DNA from: Fictibacillus phosphorivorans
GTDB lineage: Bacteria > Bacillota > Bacilli > Bacillales > Fictibacillaceae
Length of the DNA: 64,000 nucleotides
Direction: 5' to 3'
Assembly (NCBI RefSeq): GCF_001629705.1
Contig: NZ_CP015378.1
Coordinates: 806,001-870,000, forward strand
Of this stretch, positions 1-8,763 are shown in pieces; position 1 is the stretch's first letter; each line of letters opens with the position of its first letter. The notes beneath the pieces were generated by a model, which was not told the origin of the DNA, did no database searches, and saw nothing but the letters and a program-made list of their open reading frames with translations. Position numbers and translations under genes: made by a program.

Positions 1-511
1 CAGCGAAATCCTTCATAACGATACGCATAGACGTGTTCTTACAATAATGTAAAGTCATTTTAATGAGTAACATAAGCAAGAATTGTGTCCAGACAGCTCC
101 ATATATGACCGTGTAGCCATCTTTAAAAAAGAGCGAAAGAATCAATGTCAAAACGGCGCCAATCCCAAAGATTAGTTCTAGATCCGTCTTGAAAGGATCA
201 TTCCAATTTTCTGCACTTCTCCACATAAGTACGATCGAGACTAGTATGGATAATATGATAGAAGAAGTCATATACCAAAACAGAACAGAAGATAGAATCA
301 CAAAACAGACAAGTGTGATCTTACTTAAGTTAGGTTTGAAAAGGTATAAAGCCCCGCTAATTGCGATAAGTGGTAATAGGTTTACAACGAACCATACGAA
401 ATCAAGCCAAGTTGCCCCGGCTGTAAAAATAGTCATGATCATAAAAACAAGCATAGCATCAAAGGTTAGGTTCAATCCATAAAGAGAAAACTGCTGATTT
501 TTCTTTAACAT
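1..511 (-). CDS. Partial polytopic membrane protein downstream of MoxR/DUF58
   Basis: The reverse strand reads open from an ATG at 511 to the window edge, about 170 codons of an incomplete protein. The visible part is very hydrophobic, with about five or six predicted membrane segments, a short basic N-terminus (MLKKNQ) and no recognisable catalytic motif. Its start codon overlaps the last 7 bases of the DUF58 gene, so it is probably translationally coupled and third in the operon. MoxR and DUF58 genes are often followed by a membrane transglutaminase-like protein (YebA type in B. subtilis). The transglutaminase domain, if present, would lie outside the window, so that identity is only a guess. 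Confidence 0.7.
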   Translation of the reverse strand, partial: MLKKNQQFSLYGLNLTFDAMLVFMIMTIFTAGATWLDFVWFVVNLLPLIAISGALYLFKPNLSKITLVCFVILSSVLFWYMTSSIILSILVSIVLMWRSAENWNDPFKTDLELIFGIGAVLTLILSLFFKDGYTVIYGAVWTQFLLMLLIKMTLHYCKNTSMRIVMKDFA

Positions 512-1722
512 GAAGCAACCTCCGATGAAAGATATGGCATCAAAATGGCATGCTCTTCGTTATGCTCGATATAAAAGGTTCTTCCACCTGATCTAGACCA
601 TTTCTTAATCAAGATTTGAGAGTTCGGATCGATAGGGATATGACCTAAAAAGATGACGAACGGACTCGTCCCAATAAAATTGCGATCCATCTTATTCCAC
701 ATGATCTGAGGTTTTACGATTACATTAGAACGATCTATCCTTGCCAAACCTTCAAGGATGCTGCTCAGGTGGATGGGTCCACTTCCAGTTGGCACATGGT
801 ACATTCCCATCGGGCCAGGAACTTTAAAATTAATGAATACTTCAAAAGGTATACCTTTTTCAGCTGCAAACTGACACATGTATGCCAAGTGACTGATTTC
901 GTTCTCCATATCCTCTAAAGATTTCATCTCTTTATGGTCAGGAAGTATCGTATAAACAAATGTCCAATGAAAGACCACTGTTTTTTCAAAAACCTTCGTT
1001 TGAAGTGAGCCCGATCGCGCTGTAGCTTTCCAATGTATTTTATGAAAAGAATCTCCAGGAGAATAATCTCGGTTACCTGCAGGAAGAGATACGTTCTCAA
1101 ATAAAGCAAAAGGTCTTACAGCTTCACCGCTACCTTGAGAAAACAGATGCTCAATGCGTTGAACAGGGAGTGGTCTTGGATAAACCACAATTTCAGTCGG
1201 GAAGATACCCGTATAAGCCAAGGCTTGACCACTCAGAGAGAGAGGATCATTTACCTGGAGTGTCAGGTTAGAAATTCGTGTTGTTCCCCTTCTTGTAGCA
1301 GTAAAAGGTACGGTTTGTGTGAAAGCTGTTTGACGATAGAGTGCAAATTGACGCTTAACTTCAATTCTTCCTTTTGCAGTAGGGTTAGACTCACCATTTC
1401 CGATCACCTCTATCGGTGTTCGGTGTGTAAAGATGAGTTCTCCTCTATAAGAAGGCCACCTACCATTATGAAGAAGTTTTACGTAGAACTGATCTGTATC
1501 CCCAGGAAACAACCGATGAACTTGTTTAGTAGTATCTAATACAATTTCATTGAGTGCTGACCGGGATTGCAGTAATACCGTTCCGTATAAAAAAATGATG
1601 GCAAGCCCTAATAAAAATAAGAATGATATATTTCGATAAAATCCAATCAAAAGAATTAAGGGGCTGAAAATAACTAAAGCCCGAAAGATGGATTTAATCC
1701 ATACCTCGCTGTTCCATTGCAT
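505..1722 (-). CDS. DUF58 domain protein (YeaD-like)
   Basis: A 405-residue protein with two adjacent hydrophobic segments near the N-terminus (about residues 12-50), then a soluble part carrying the DUF58 signature around residues 217-250: an NRDYSPGDSFHKIHWKATAR-type block (arginine, Tyr, Pro-Gly-Asp, His-Trp-Lys). DUF58 proteins commonly pair with MoxR AAA+ ATPases; a chaperone or metal-insertion role for such pairs is known only for some family members. Here the start lies one base after the MoxR stop codon, and the stop overlaps the next membrane gene, so the three form a tight operon. Molecular function in this organism is unknown. Confidence 0.88.
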   Translation of the reverse strand: MQWNSEVWIKSIFRALVIFSPLILLIGFYRNISFLFLLGLAIIFLYGTVLLQSRSALNEIVLDTTKQVHRLFPGDTDQFYVKLLHNGRWPSYRGELIFTHRTPIEVIGNGESNPTAKGRIEVKRQFALYRQTAFTQTVPFTATRRGTTRISNLTLQVNDPLSLSGQALAYTGIFPTEIVVYPRPLPVQRIEHLFSQGSGEAVRPFALFENVSLPAGNRDYSPGDSFHKIHWKATARSGSLQTKVFEKTVVFHWTFVYTILPDHKEMKSLEDMENEISHLAYMCQFAAEKGIPFEVFINFKVPGPMGMYHVPTGSGPIHLSSILEGLARIDRSNVIVKPQIMWNKMDRNFIGTSPFVIFLGHIPIDPNSQILIKKWSRSGGRTFYIEHNEEHAILMPYLSSEVASC

Positions 1723-1723
1723 G

Positions 1724-2671
1724 TTATCTACCTGCCTCAGACTCTACTGGCACAATTATGGCTTCTAGGATCTCTTTTAACACTTGGTCTTTCGTCTTTC
1801 TCATCGTTCCTTCCATCGTCAATACGAGTCGATGAGTTAATACATAAGGTGCTACGAATTGAACATCGTCTGGGGTAACGAACGTTCTTCCTTGAACATA
1901 AGCTGCGCCTTGAGCAGCTCTCATGAAAGCAAGGGTGCCACGGGGAGACACGCCGTTCTCAATAAATTCATGACTGCGGGTTGCATGAACAATGGATAGT
2001 AAATAATTATCAACACTATCACTAACATGAATGTGCTTTACTTCTTCTTGCATGACTAATAGATCTTCTAAAGTGAAGACAGGTTCTAAAGAATCTTGAG
2101 GGTTATTTTTACGATACATGTGAAGCATTTCTTTTTCTTGATCGTAATTCGGAAAACCAGACGGCAATTTCATAAAAAAACGATCAAGCTGAGCCTCAGG
2201 AAGCGGAAATGTTCCGTAAGATTCAATAGGGTTCTGTGTTGCTAGCACTAAGAAAGGAGACGGAAGGGGAAGGGTTTCGCCATCAATCGTAACCTGTCTT
2301 TCTTCCATCACTTCTAATAAACTGGATTGTGCTCGAGGCGTCGCGCGGTTGATTTCATCTGCTAATAAGATGTTCGTCATCACCGGACCGGGACGCAGCT
2401 CAAACTCTTGATGTTTAGGATGAAAGAACTGTATGCCCGTAATATCAGCGGGTAAAATATCTGGTGTAAATTGAATTCTTTTAAATTCGCCTCCTATCAA
2501 TCGAGCGAGGCTTTTAGCAAGTACTGTTTTTCCTGTTCCAGGAACATCTTCTAATAATAAATGACCTTTGTTGACGATGGAAATCATCGTCAGTTCAACA
2601 AGCTCTTCTTTTCCTGTTAATACTTCAGCTATAGCATTTTTAATGATTGTCATCTGATTCTTCATATTCAT
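1724..2671 (-). CDS. MoxR family AAA+ ATPase (YeaC-like)
   Basis: An AAA+ ATPase of about 315 residues. Walker A (PGTGKT) lies near residue 45, Walker B (LLADEINRA) near residue 108, and a sensor-1 type stretch (LATQNPIESYGTFPLPEAQLDRF) follows; all are typical of MoxR. MoxR ATPases act as chaperone-like partners of DUF58/VWA proteins. I place the start at the ATG at 2671, which has a good ribosome site (AGAGGAAG) 7 bases upstream. A TTG six codons earlier keeps the frame but lacks such a site. First gene of a reverse-strand operon with DUF58 and a membrane protein. Confidence 0.92.
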   Translation of the reverse strand: MNMKNQMTIIKNAIAEVLTGKEELVELTMISIVNKGHLLLEDVPGTGKTVLAKSLARLIGGEFKRIQFTPDILPADITGIQFFHPKHQEFELRPGPVMTNILLADEINRATPRAQSSLLEVMEERQVTIDGETLPLPSPFLVLATQNPIESYGTFPLPEAQLDRFFMKLPSGFPNYDQEKEMLHMYRKNNPQDSLEPVFTLEDLLVMQEEVKHIHVSDSVDNYLLSIVHATRSHEFIENGVSPRGTLAFMRAAQGAAYVQGRTFVTPDDVQFVAPYVLTHRLVLTMEGTMRKTKDQVLKEILEAIIVPVESEAGR

Positions 2672-2765
2672 GTATGTACTTCCTCTCAAAATTGTTACTA
2701 TAACTTTATCATTATTACAATATTTAGAAAATAAAAAAATGTAATATTTTTGAAATTATTGTAAA

Positions 2766-2798
2766 CAAAAAAACTCACAGCAATTTTTTTGCTGTGAG
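2766..2798 (-). terminator. Rho-independent terminator of the 3D-domain gene
   Basis: A 10-bp stem (CTCACAGCAA / TTGCTGTGAG), read on the reverse strand, is followed by a run of T. It sits just downstream of the 3D-domain protein gene. Confidence 0.85.
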
Positions 2799-2832
2799 CG
2801 AGATGAAATGAGGTACAAGACATCATCTTATT

Positions 2833-3420
2833 TTAGTTAATAATTGTAATATTTACGCTCTTTCTACCCCAATTAATAGCATCAGAATAGTTCTTCATAA
2901 AGATATCAATCTCATTACCATTGATTCCACCACCAGTATCGTCAGCTACAGCATAGCCGTAACCTGGAACATAGACGACGGATCCGATTGGAATTACATT
3001 CGGATCAACAGCGACTACTTTCGCATAAGGAATTTCTTTTAAATTTGTACCATTAAAGGTAGTACCACTGCACCCTTCACAGCTTGCTGTATAGGCAGTT
3101 GCAGCCACGGTCATACTCTTTTTTGTAATATTATTTTGAATGCTGTTAAACGTTTGAGGTCCAGCAATACCGTCTACTGATAAGCTTTTAGCTCTTTGGT
3201 AGTCTGTTACGGCTTGTTTAGTAACAGGACCATAATACCCTGTTGTTACAGCAAAATCGTAGAATCCTAACGCTTTTAATTTCCCTTGAAGTTCATATAC
3301 GTCATTGTCCCAAGTACCCGGTCGGAGAGTGTGATCCCCCATTGCTGCAAATCCACTAACGGGAGCAGAAACGAGCAATCCGAATGCTAGAGCCCCTGTA
3401 ATTACCCATTTTTTTTTCAT
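2833..3420 (-). CDS. Secreted peptidoglycan-binding / 3D domain protein (YocH-like)
   Basis: A 195-residue exported protein. Signal peptide: MKKKW, then a hydrophobic stretch ending near SGFAA. A peptidoglycan_binding_1 repeat follows (about residues 35-90; LQGKLKALGFYDF, VDGIAGPQT). The C-terminal half is a 3D domain (about residues 105-195) with the family aspartates in VAVDPNVIPIGS and VADDTGGGINGNEIDIF. 3D domains resemble the MltA/RlpA double-psi barrel and occur in cell-wall lytic or remodelling proteins such as B. subtilis YocH. The ATG at 3420 is chosen over the longer frame because TAGGAGGAG precedes it. A WalR-type box lies upstream, which fits a wall-metabolism role. Confidence 0.88.
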   Translation of the reverse strand: MKKKWVITGALAFGLLVSAPVSGFAAMGDHTLRPGTWDNDVYELQGKLKALGFYDFAVTTGYYGPVTKQAVTDYQRAKSLSVDGIAGPQTFNSIQNNITKKSMTVAATAYTASCEGCSGTTFNGTNLKEIPYAKVVAVDPNVIPIGSVVYVPGYGYAVADDTGGGINGNEIDIFMKNYSDAINWGRKSVNITIIN

Positions 3421-3438
3421 GATAACTCCTCCTAATAT

Positions 3439-3476
3439 GTATAATTGGTTAAATACGCCTCGGTTGCCAATTATAC
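3439..3476. repeat. 10-bp perfect inverted repeat in the leader of the 3D gene
   Basis: GTATAATTGG (3439-3448) and CCAATTATAC (3467-3476) are perfect complements separated by 18 bases, between the promoter -10 and the ribosome site. It could be an operator or an mRNA hairpin that shields the leader; the distal arm contains the -10 hexamer. Confidence 0.6.
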
Positions 3477-3524
3477 TAATCGAATGTGACAAACTCGTTA
3501 GGAGAAGGTAACAAAGAGATTACA
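3470..3524 (-). promoter_or_regulatory. WalR box and promoter of the 3D-domain gene
   Basis: On the reverse strand TGTAAT-N5-TGTTAC (3508-3524) matches the WalR direct-repeat consensus TGTWAH-N5-TGTWAH exactly. Downstream is a perfect -10 (TATAAT, 3470-3475). There is no good -35 at 17 bp (ACGAGT), as expected for an activator-dependent promoter. In B. subtilis the related yocH gene belongs to the WalRK regulon, so the match is biologically coherent. Binding itself is inferred. Confidence 0.65.
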
Positions 3525-3644
3525 ATACTATTTTCATATAATAAAAGGCAATTATGGGATTTAATAGAAAGGTATGCTGTGCGATAGGATGATGAAGAAA
3601 ATCAGGCTCTTAAACGACAAATTTCCCAGGAAATAGACAAAAAA

Positions 3645-3803
3645 TTACGAGTTATCGTTAGGTTCTCCTATAAAATCATCTAAGCGATTCAATAACTGAT
3701 CTAATTCCTGACTACAGATCACTGTTTCTTTAGCGGTTAACCCATATGTTTTGCCAAGACATAACAATACTTCACGTTTTTCCTCAATTAATTGCAATAA
3801 CAT
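3645..3803 (-). CDS. Spo0E-like aspartyl-phosphate phosphatase (small)
   Basis: A 52-residue protein in the Spo0E/YnzD family. It has a helix with IEEKREVL, a turn with YGLTAKETVICSQELD, and a second helix (QLLNRLDDF). The SQELD motif carries the aspartate that defines the family active surface. Spo0E proteins dephosphorylate Spo0A~P and so delay or tune sporulation; some members act on other response regulators. The ATG at 3803 follows an in-frame stop. No strong ribosome site is visible, which is the main weakness. It lies about 200 bp downstream of a second Spo0E-like gene on the same strand. Confidence 0.75.
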   Translation of the reverse strand: MLLQLIEEKREVLLCLGKTYGLTAKETVICSQELDQLLNRLDDFIGEPNDNS

Positions 3804-3981
3804 GTTTCATTCACAACTTTCATGAGAGATTTTGTCTTCACTTAATATGCAATAAATTTACAAAAAGAAAAAGGGTTTCGTCTAAAAAAGTGATAAAGTT
3901 ACAAAAAACTACAAAAGGATGGGGCAGAATGTCGAAAGGAGATTAAAAGATGGAGTGCTAAAAAGGAAAATCTACTCAAAT

Positions 3982-4008
3982 AAAAAAGCGACCTGATGGA
4001 GGTCGCTT
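3982..4008 (-). terminator. Terminator after the second Spo0E-like gene
   Basis: GCGACCT / AGGTCGC stem followed by six T on the reverse strand, immediately downstream of the gene ending at 4010. Confidence 0.85.
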
Positions 4009-4009
4009 C

Positions 4010-4174
4010 CTATACTTTTTGTTGAATTTTAGAGTACTGGTTTAGTAGATGGTCGAGTTGTTGACTTATCGTGACCAATTTAGGATGTGTTAGTTCATAG
4101 TTTAGTTGATATGAGATTCGATATAATTCTTCTCTTAATATACGAATTCGTTCTTGAATACTTATTTCTCTCAT
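4010..4174 (-). CDS. Spo0E-like aspartyl-phosphate phosphatase (small)
   Basis: A 54-residue protein with the Spo0E architecture: first helix IQERIRILREELYRIS, a short loop, then TISQQLDHLLNQYSK, which carries the SQxLDxLL motif with the key aspartate. The ATG at 4174 has a convincing ribosome site (GAAAGGAAG, 8-9 bases upstream), and the gene has its own terminator at 3982-4008. It is therefore an independent transcription unit from the neighbouring Spo0E-like gene at 3645-3803. Probable target is Spo0A~P, but this is not shown by sequence. Confidence 0.85.
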   Translation of the reverse strand: MREISIQERIRILREELYRISYQLNYELTHPKLVTISQQLDHLLNQYSKIQQKV

Positions 4175-4471
4175 AAAAAGTTCTTCCTTTCAGGTTTAAA
4201 AAAGAAGGAGACTCTATGGCGACTGAGTGGCATATCATGAAAGATACCTTACATCCATAGATTTCTATACAATTTTTTTAAATCATACTTTTTAGAATTT
4301 ATATAACAGACACTTCATTTCATATTATCGGTAAAAATTGGAATAGTTTAAGAAGTAAATGTGTATCTTTGGTCAATTTCGCCGGTTTCCTTTAAAATAG
4401 ATATGATATACATGAATGAGTCTAGATGTATTTTGCTATAATTGGTAATAAAAAGAAAGGGGGGAGACGGA

Positions 4472-5788
4472 ATGAAACCGACTGAAGAACATAACGATAA
4501 GGCCGAAACTCAAGTTCATTATGAAACGCCTGAACAAAAAGTACAAAATACACATTCTGTTCAACTATGGCGAGAGTATTTTTCAGAACGGTTTGAAACA
4601 TTCGAGAGACGTAAACTGCAAACCGTCTCCTTTCGAGATCTCGTAGACGGAAAAGATACGAGTTATACATTTGTTCATATTTACCGAGATTATTACCCTG
4701 CACTCTTAAATGCGGGGCAATTCTTTGACGAAGATATTGCGTTATTATACAAATATCACGTACAGATCGAAACATTGCTTCGACTGTTTTCGTTTGAGTC
4801 TCAATACGGTGTAGCTACCTATATGCAGTCGAACTTTGATGCTACGGTTGAGAAACTATGTGACCAAATGTATATAACATTAAAACAGATCAACAGCGAT
4901 AAGTTACTAGATGAAAATAAAAAACTTGTAGAAGAAAGTTTAAGAAACTTTCAGAGTCTTTATGAGATCCCTGCAAAGTGGGGGCACCTGCTATTTTATC
5001 TGTTTCAGATCAGCTGGTCGTTACTTTACATGGAACAAGCTTGGGTATCTAAATATGAAAAGCAGCTTTTAGAAGAAAAAGAGAGTGGCAAAACATCTCA
5101 AATGCTTGAACTAGCTCTCGTTCATTTTGCCTTTGCGAGTGGAAATGAGGAACTTGCTTTTAAACGACTAGCACAGTGTGAGAAGAAAGTGGATATGGTT
5201 CATTACCTCGTTTGGATGAAGTTATTGGTAGACAAGCAAGAATGGGATCGTCTCCTGTTATGGCTGCTCGATCTTAAGCCTTATTTCTTAGAAGGTGTTG
5301 GCACGTACTATTACCATTCAGACTCTCGGGAGTTTTTTCATGAATACTTAAGTTATTTTTGGAAGTACGCTCAACACACAGGTGACGAGGATCAATATGA
5401 AGAGATGCTAATCGAATTTTTACCCATCACGTTCTATGAGTATGGTGAATATTTGATGGTGATCGGCGAGCATGAAAGATGGGTAGAACTTCAAGTGATC
5501 ATGGGATATTCACCGGAGTTGATCCAAAGAAAGGATCTGAAAGAGGTAGTATCCTTCCAAAAAGAATCCGCTCTGCCGATCTATCACCAAGCGATTGATA
5601 GGCTGATTAATGAGAGGACAAGAAAATCTTATCAATCTGCTATTAAACATTTAAAAACGCTTCGTTCTTTATATTTTGATCTTGGAGAAGAAGAACGTTT
5701 TTCACAGTATATTAATCAAATTGCAACTGTTTACGGGCGGCTTAGAGCCTTTCAGGAAGAGCTGAGGAAAGGAAAGTTTATTTCATGA
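4472..5788 (+). CDS. Unknown protein coupled to SNF2 helicase
   Basis: A 438-residue, largely helical, acidic protein with many aromatic residues and no signal peptide or membrane segment. I do not recognise a catalytic motif. It overlaps the SNF2 helicase gene by 4 bases (ATGA), so the two are almost certainly translationally coupled and probably act together. In B. subtilis the SNF2 gene ywqA is adjacent to ywqB, which encodes a SWIM zinc-finger protein. No CxC...CxH zinc-finger pattern is visible here, so this may be a divergent or zinc-finger-less counterpart. The ATG at 4472 follows AAAGGGGGG. Confidence 0.8.
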   Translation: MKPTEEHNDKAETQVHYETPEQKVQNTHSVQLWREYFSERFETFERRKLQTVSFRDLVDGKDTSYTFVHIYRDYYPALLNAGQFFDEDIALLYKYHVQIETLLRLFSFESQYGVATYMQSNFDATVEKLCDQMYITLKQINSDKLLDENKKLVEESLRNFQSLYEIPAKWGHLLFYLFQISWSLLYMEQAWVSKYEKQLLEEKESGKTSQMLELALVHFAFASGNEELAFKRLAQCEKKVDMVHYLVWMKLLVDKQEWDRLLLWLLDLKPYFLEGVGTYYYHSDSREFFHEYLSYFWKYAQHTGDEDQYEEMLIEFLPITFYEYGEYLMVIGEHERWVELQVIMGYSPELIQRKDLKEVVSFQKESALPIYHQAIDRLINERTRKSYQSAIKHLKTLRSLYFDLGEEERFSQYINQIATVYGRLRAFQEELRKGKFIS

Positions 5789-8577
5789 TCGATACAAGCA
5801 ATCTTTTGCTACACGCGAAATGGCTACATGGAAACATGGTTCTATGGGCCACTAAACATTCGAAAAGAGTGCATGTAAACGACTGGAAACCTCTATTATT
5901 TACATGGCATAAGCCTTCATTTTATGGGACGATGCTAGATGTTGATGATGATCAGAATGTTTATTTAAATGCAGGGGAAGCATTTGATCTATTTAATCGT
6001 TATCCCGACTTTTTTCTGACGAAAGACAATTGGGAAGATGATTCTTGGACTTTTGTAAACGAGGCTAACGATGTCTTTCGTTTGATGAAAAAAGATAAGG
6101 TTACTCCTGATTATGAAGCATGGAAAACGGGTTTATGGTCATGGAGAACGAATGGAGAGCGGATAGAATCAGCGTGGTTGAATGAAGCACTCTCTACATT
6201 GCCACATGACGGAAGTACTTACATGCCCTCAAATTTTAATAAAGATCGCATGAAGGGTATTCCTCGACAGATCATATCCGCTTTAAATCATTTAAATGAA
6301 GAGGAATGGCTGATTAGAATCGGCTGGAGAAAAGATCCAAAGCCTTTTGATATCATTTTTGAACTGTCTGAACCTGCAAATGATGGTGAAGGTAATGAAG
6401 ATATTTGGAAGCTACATGTCATTCTTCAAGAAAAAGAAGATGGAATAGCTGTACCTTATCTTGGAAAGAGTACACTTCTTCCAGAGGAGTGGAAACCTTT
6501 TAGAGAGATGTTAGATTCTGATATAGAGCTTGTAACTAAATTAATTTCTTGGTTAAAACCAAATGCGCGTAAAGAAATTCGAAATGAGATAACTGAAAAA
6601 GAGGCTTGGGACTTCTTAACGCTAAAAAGCGATCTGTTAAGACAGATCGGACTGAACGTTGTCCTTCCAGCTTGGTGGCAGACCGTTCAAGAACTTCAAC
6701 CGAAAGTAAAAGCCAAGATAAAAACAAAATCGCAGCAATCTGGCGGTGCACCGTCTTTCCTTGGATTAAATGCAATCATGCAATTTGATTGGCGAATGTC
6801 AACGGGGGACGAAGAGCTTACGGAAGAAGAGTTTCGAAAACTCGTTGATGGCAGCAGAAGACTCGTGCGAAGAAACGGTCAATGGTACAGAGTCGATCCT
6901 GAGTGGATGAAACAAGTACGTCACTTGATCAAGAACGTGGATCGTACAGGCATTCAATTAAAAGATGTATTAGAACAACATCTACTAAATATGGAAACCA
7001 ACCCTGCTGATGAGGGTCTTGAAGGAATAGAGTCTGAAGGGCCGATGCTCGACATGGAGTGGGATGAACCACTGAACGCGTGGATGGATCAGCTTACAGA
7101 GATCAAAACACTGCCAATCGAATCAAAAGCTCAAAACCTGATCGGAACGTTAAGAGACTATCAAAAGACAGGAAGTTCTTGGATGTATTTTCTCCGGGAA
7201 TTCGGCCTTGGTGGGTGTTTAGCAGATGATATGGGATTAGGAAAAACCGTTCAGACCATTGACTATTTCTTAAAAGTGAAAGAAAAAGAAAAGCAGGAAG
7301 GTACTTTTTTGCTTGTATGTCCTACTTCTGTAATCGGAAACTGGCAAAAGGAGCTTCAAAACTTTTCACCGACTTTATCCGTAGGACTTCATTACGGAGG
7401 GAACCGGAAAAAAGGAGATCAATTTACGGAGTGGTACAAAAAGTTCGATGTTGTGATTACTTCTTATACAACTTGTCAGCTAGATTTTAATGAGATGAGT
7501 GAAACGTATTGGGAAGCGATCGTACTTGATGAAGCACAGAACATTAAGAACAGTTATACAAAACAATCAAGAAGTATCCGCAGACTTAACGGACGTCATA
7601 AGATTGCGTTAACAGGAACTCCAGTTGAAAACAGACTTCTTGAACTTTGGGCGATCTTTGACTTTTTAAATCCCGGATATTTAGGGAGCGAACCATCGTT
7701 TCAGAAAAAATTTGTGGTGCCAGTCGAGAAAGACAATGATACGTTCCGTTTACAGCAGTTAAAACAGCTCGTTCAACCCTTCTTGTTGCGTCGGACGAAG
7801 ATGGATCCAGCCGTACAGCTTAATCTGCCTGAGAAACAAGAGATCAAAGAATATTGTCCGTTATCAAAAGAACAAGCTTCTCTGTATGAAAGACTTGTTC
7901 AAGATACGTTTGAGCAGTTAGAAAAGGTAACAGGTATGCAAAGACGTGGATTATTACTCGCGATGTTAGGTAAATTAAAGCAAATATGCGATCATCCGGC
8001 TCTTTATACAAAGAATGACAAGTTAGGGAAACTTGAGGATCAATCTGTAAAATTTGCAAAAACAATAGAATTGATCGATGCCATACTTGAAAAAGATGAA
8101 AAGTGTTTGATCTTTACTCAATTTATCTTTATGGGTGAATTAATCAAAAAGTATGTGGAGAAAAAATTCGGCCGGTCCGTACTCTTTTTGCATGGCAGTC
8201 TAAGCAAACAAAAACGTGACCAGATGATTGAAAGTTTTCAAGACGGAGAGCATCCGATCTTTATCTTATCTTTAAAAGCGGGTGGCACCGGACTCAACTT
8301 GACTGAAGCTAATCACGTTATTCATTACGATCGATGGTGGAATCCAGCGGTTGAAAATCAAGCAACGGATCGTGCCCATCGTATCGGACAGAAAAAATTC
8401 GTAACGGTGCACAAGATGATTACGCTTGGCACATTAGAAGAGAAGATTGACATGATGCTCGAGAGCAAAAAAGAACTCTCAGAAAAAGTGATTCAGAGTG
8501 AGAATTGGATTACAGAACTTTCAACAGACGAATTAAAAGATCTTTTTACGCTAAGAAAAGAATGGGTCGAATCCTAA
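5785..8577 (+). CDS. SNF2-family DEAD/DEAH-type helicase (YwqA-like)
   Basis: A 930-residue Snf2/Swi2 ATPase. The N-terminal half (about 1-440) is the SNF2-helicase-associated region of bacterial members. The motor follows: motif I LADDMGLGKT near residue 478, motif II DEAQ near 581, motif III ALTGTPVEN, then the C-terminal RecA lobe with LFLHGSLSKQKRDQM, LSLKAGGTGLNLT and the motif VI block ending in DRAHRIGQ near residue 866. Such enzymes translocate on duplex DNA and remodel protein-DNA complexes. The bacterial role is poorly known; RapA is the best-studied relative. It follows the coupled unknown gene and ends at a clear terminator. Confidence 0.95.
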   Translation: MIDTSNLLLHAKWLHGNMVLWATKHSKRVHVNDWKPLLFTWHKPSFYGTMLDVDDDQNVYLNAGEAFDLFNRYPDFFLTKDNWEDDSWTFVNEANDVFRLMKKDKVTPDYEAWKTGLWSWRTNGERIESAWLNEALSTLPHDGSTYMPSNFNKDRMKGIPRQIISALNHLNEEEWLIRIGWRKDPKPFDIIFELSEPANDGEGNEDIWKLHVILQEKEDGIAVPYLGKSTLLPEEWKPFREMLDSDIELVTKLISWLKPNARKEIRNEITEKEAWDFLTLKSDLLRQIGLNVVLPAWWQTVQELQPKVKAKIKTKSQQSGGAPSFLGLNAIMQFDWRMSTGDEELTEEEFRKLVDGSRRLVRRNGQWYRVDPEWMKQVRHLIKNVDRTGIQLKDVLEQHLLNMETNPADEGLEGIESEGPMLDMEWDEPLNAWMDQLTEIKTLPIESKAQNLIGTLRDYQKTGSSWMYFLREFGLGGCLADDMGLGKTVQTIDYFLKVKEKEKQEGTFLLVCPTSVIGNWQKELQNFSPTLSVGLHYGGNRKKGDQFTEWYKKFDVVITSYTTCQLDFNEMSETYWEAIVLDEAQNIKNSYTKQSRSIRRLNGRHKIALTGTPVENRLLELWAIFDFLNPGYLGSEPSFQKKFVVPVEKDNDTFRLQQLKQLVQPFLLRRTKMDPAVQLNLPEKQEIKEYCPLSKEQASLYERLVQDTFEQLEKVTGMQRRGLLLAMLGKLKQICDHPALYTKNDKLGKLEDQSVKFAKTIELIDAILEKDEKCLIFTQFIFMGELIKKYVEKKFGRSVLFLHGSLSKQKRDQMIESFQDGEHPIFILSLKAGGTGLNLTEANHVIHYDRWWNPAVENQATDRAHRIGQKKFVTVHKMITLGTLEEKIDMMLESKKELSEKVIQSENWITELSTDELKDLFTLRKEWVES

Positions 8578-8584
8578 AGAAAAG

Positions 8585-8610
8585 CACAGCAAATCAGCTG
8601 TGTTTTTTTT
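8585..8610 (+). terminator. Terminator after the SNF2 helicase
   Basis: CACAGC / GCTGTG hairpin followed by eight T, 8 bases after the stop codon. Confidence 0.85.
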
Positions 8611-8763
8611 GTGGGCTTTACCTGTGAGTGTGGATAGCTCCACTGAATGGAATGACTCGTGAAAAAAGGTTTTCGGTCGAATCAATTTCTATTCAAATGA
8701 AGCGTCTTTTTCACGATTTTTTTGATAAACTTAAAGTATTATCCAAAAATTAGGGGGATAACG

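Noticed and set aside
3421..3644. c-di-AMP (ydaO) riboswitch before the 3D-domain gene, as in some bacilli
   Set aside because: The leader is short and lacks the conserved ydaO core; a WalR box explains regulation better.
4215..4260. 14-codon forward frame (MATEWHIMKDTLHP) with a GAAGGAG site
   Set aside because: Good ribosome site but too short, no family, and it lies between divergent genes where chance frames are common.
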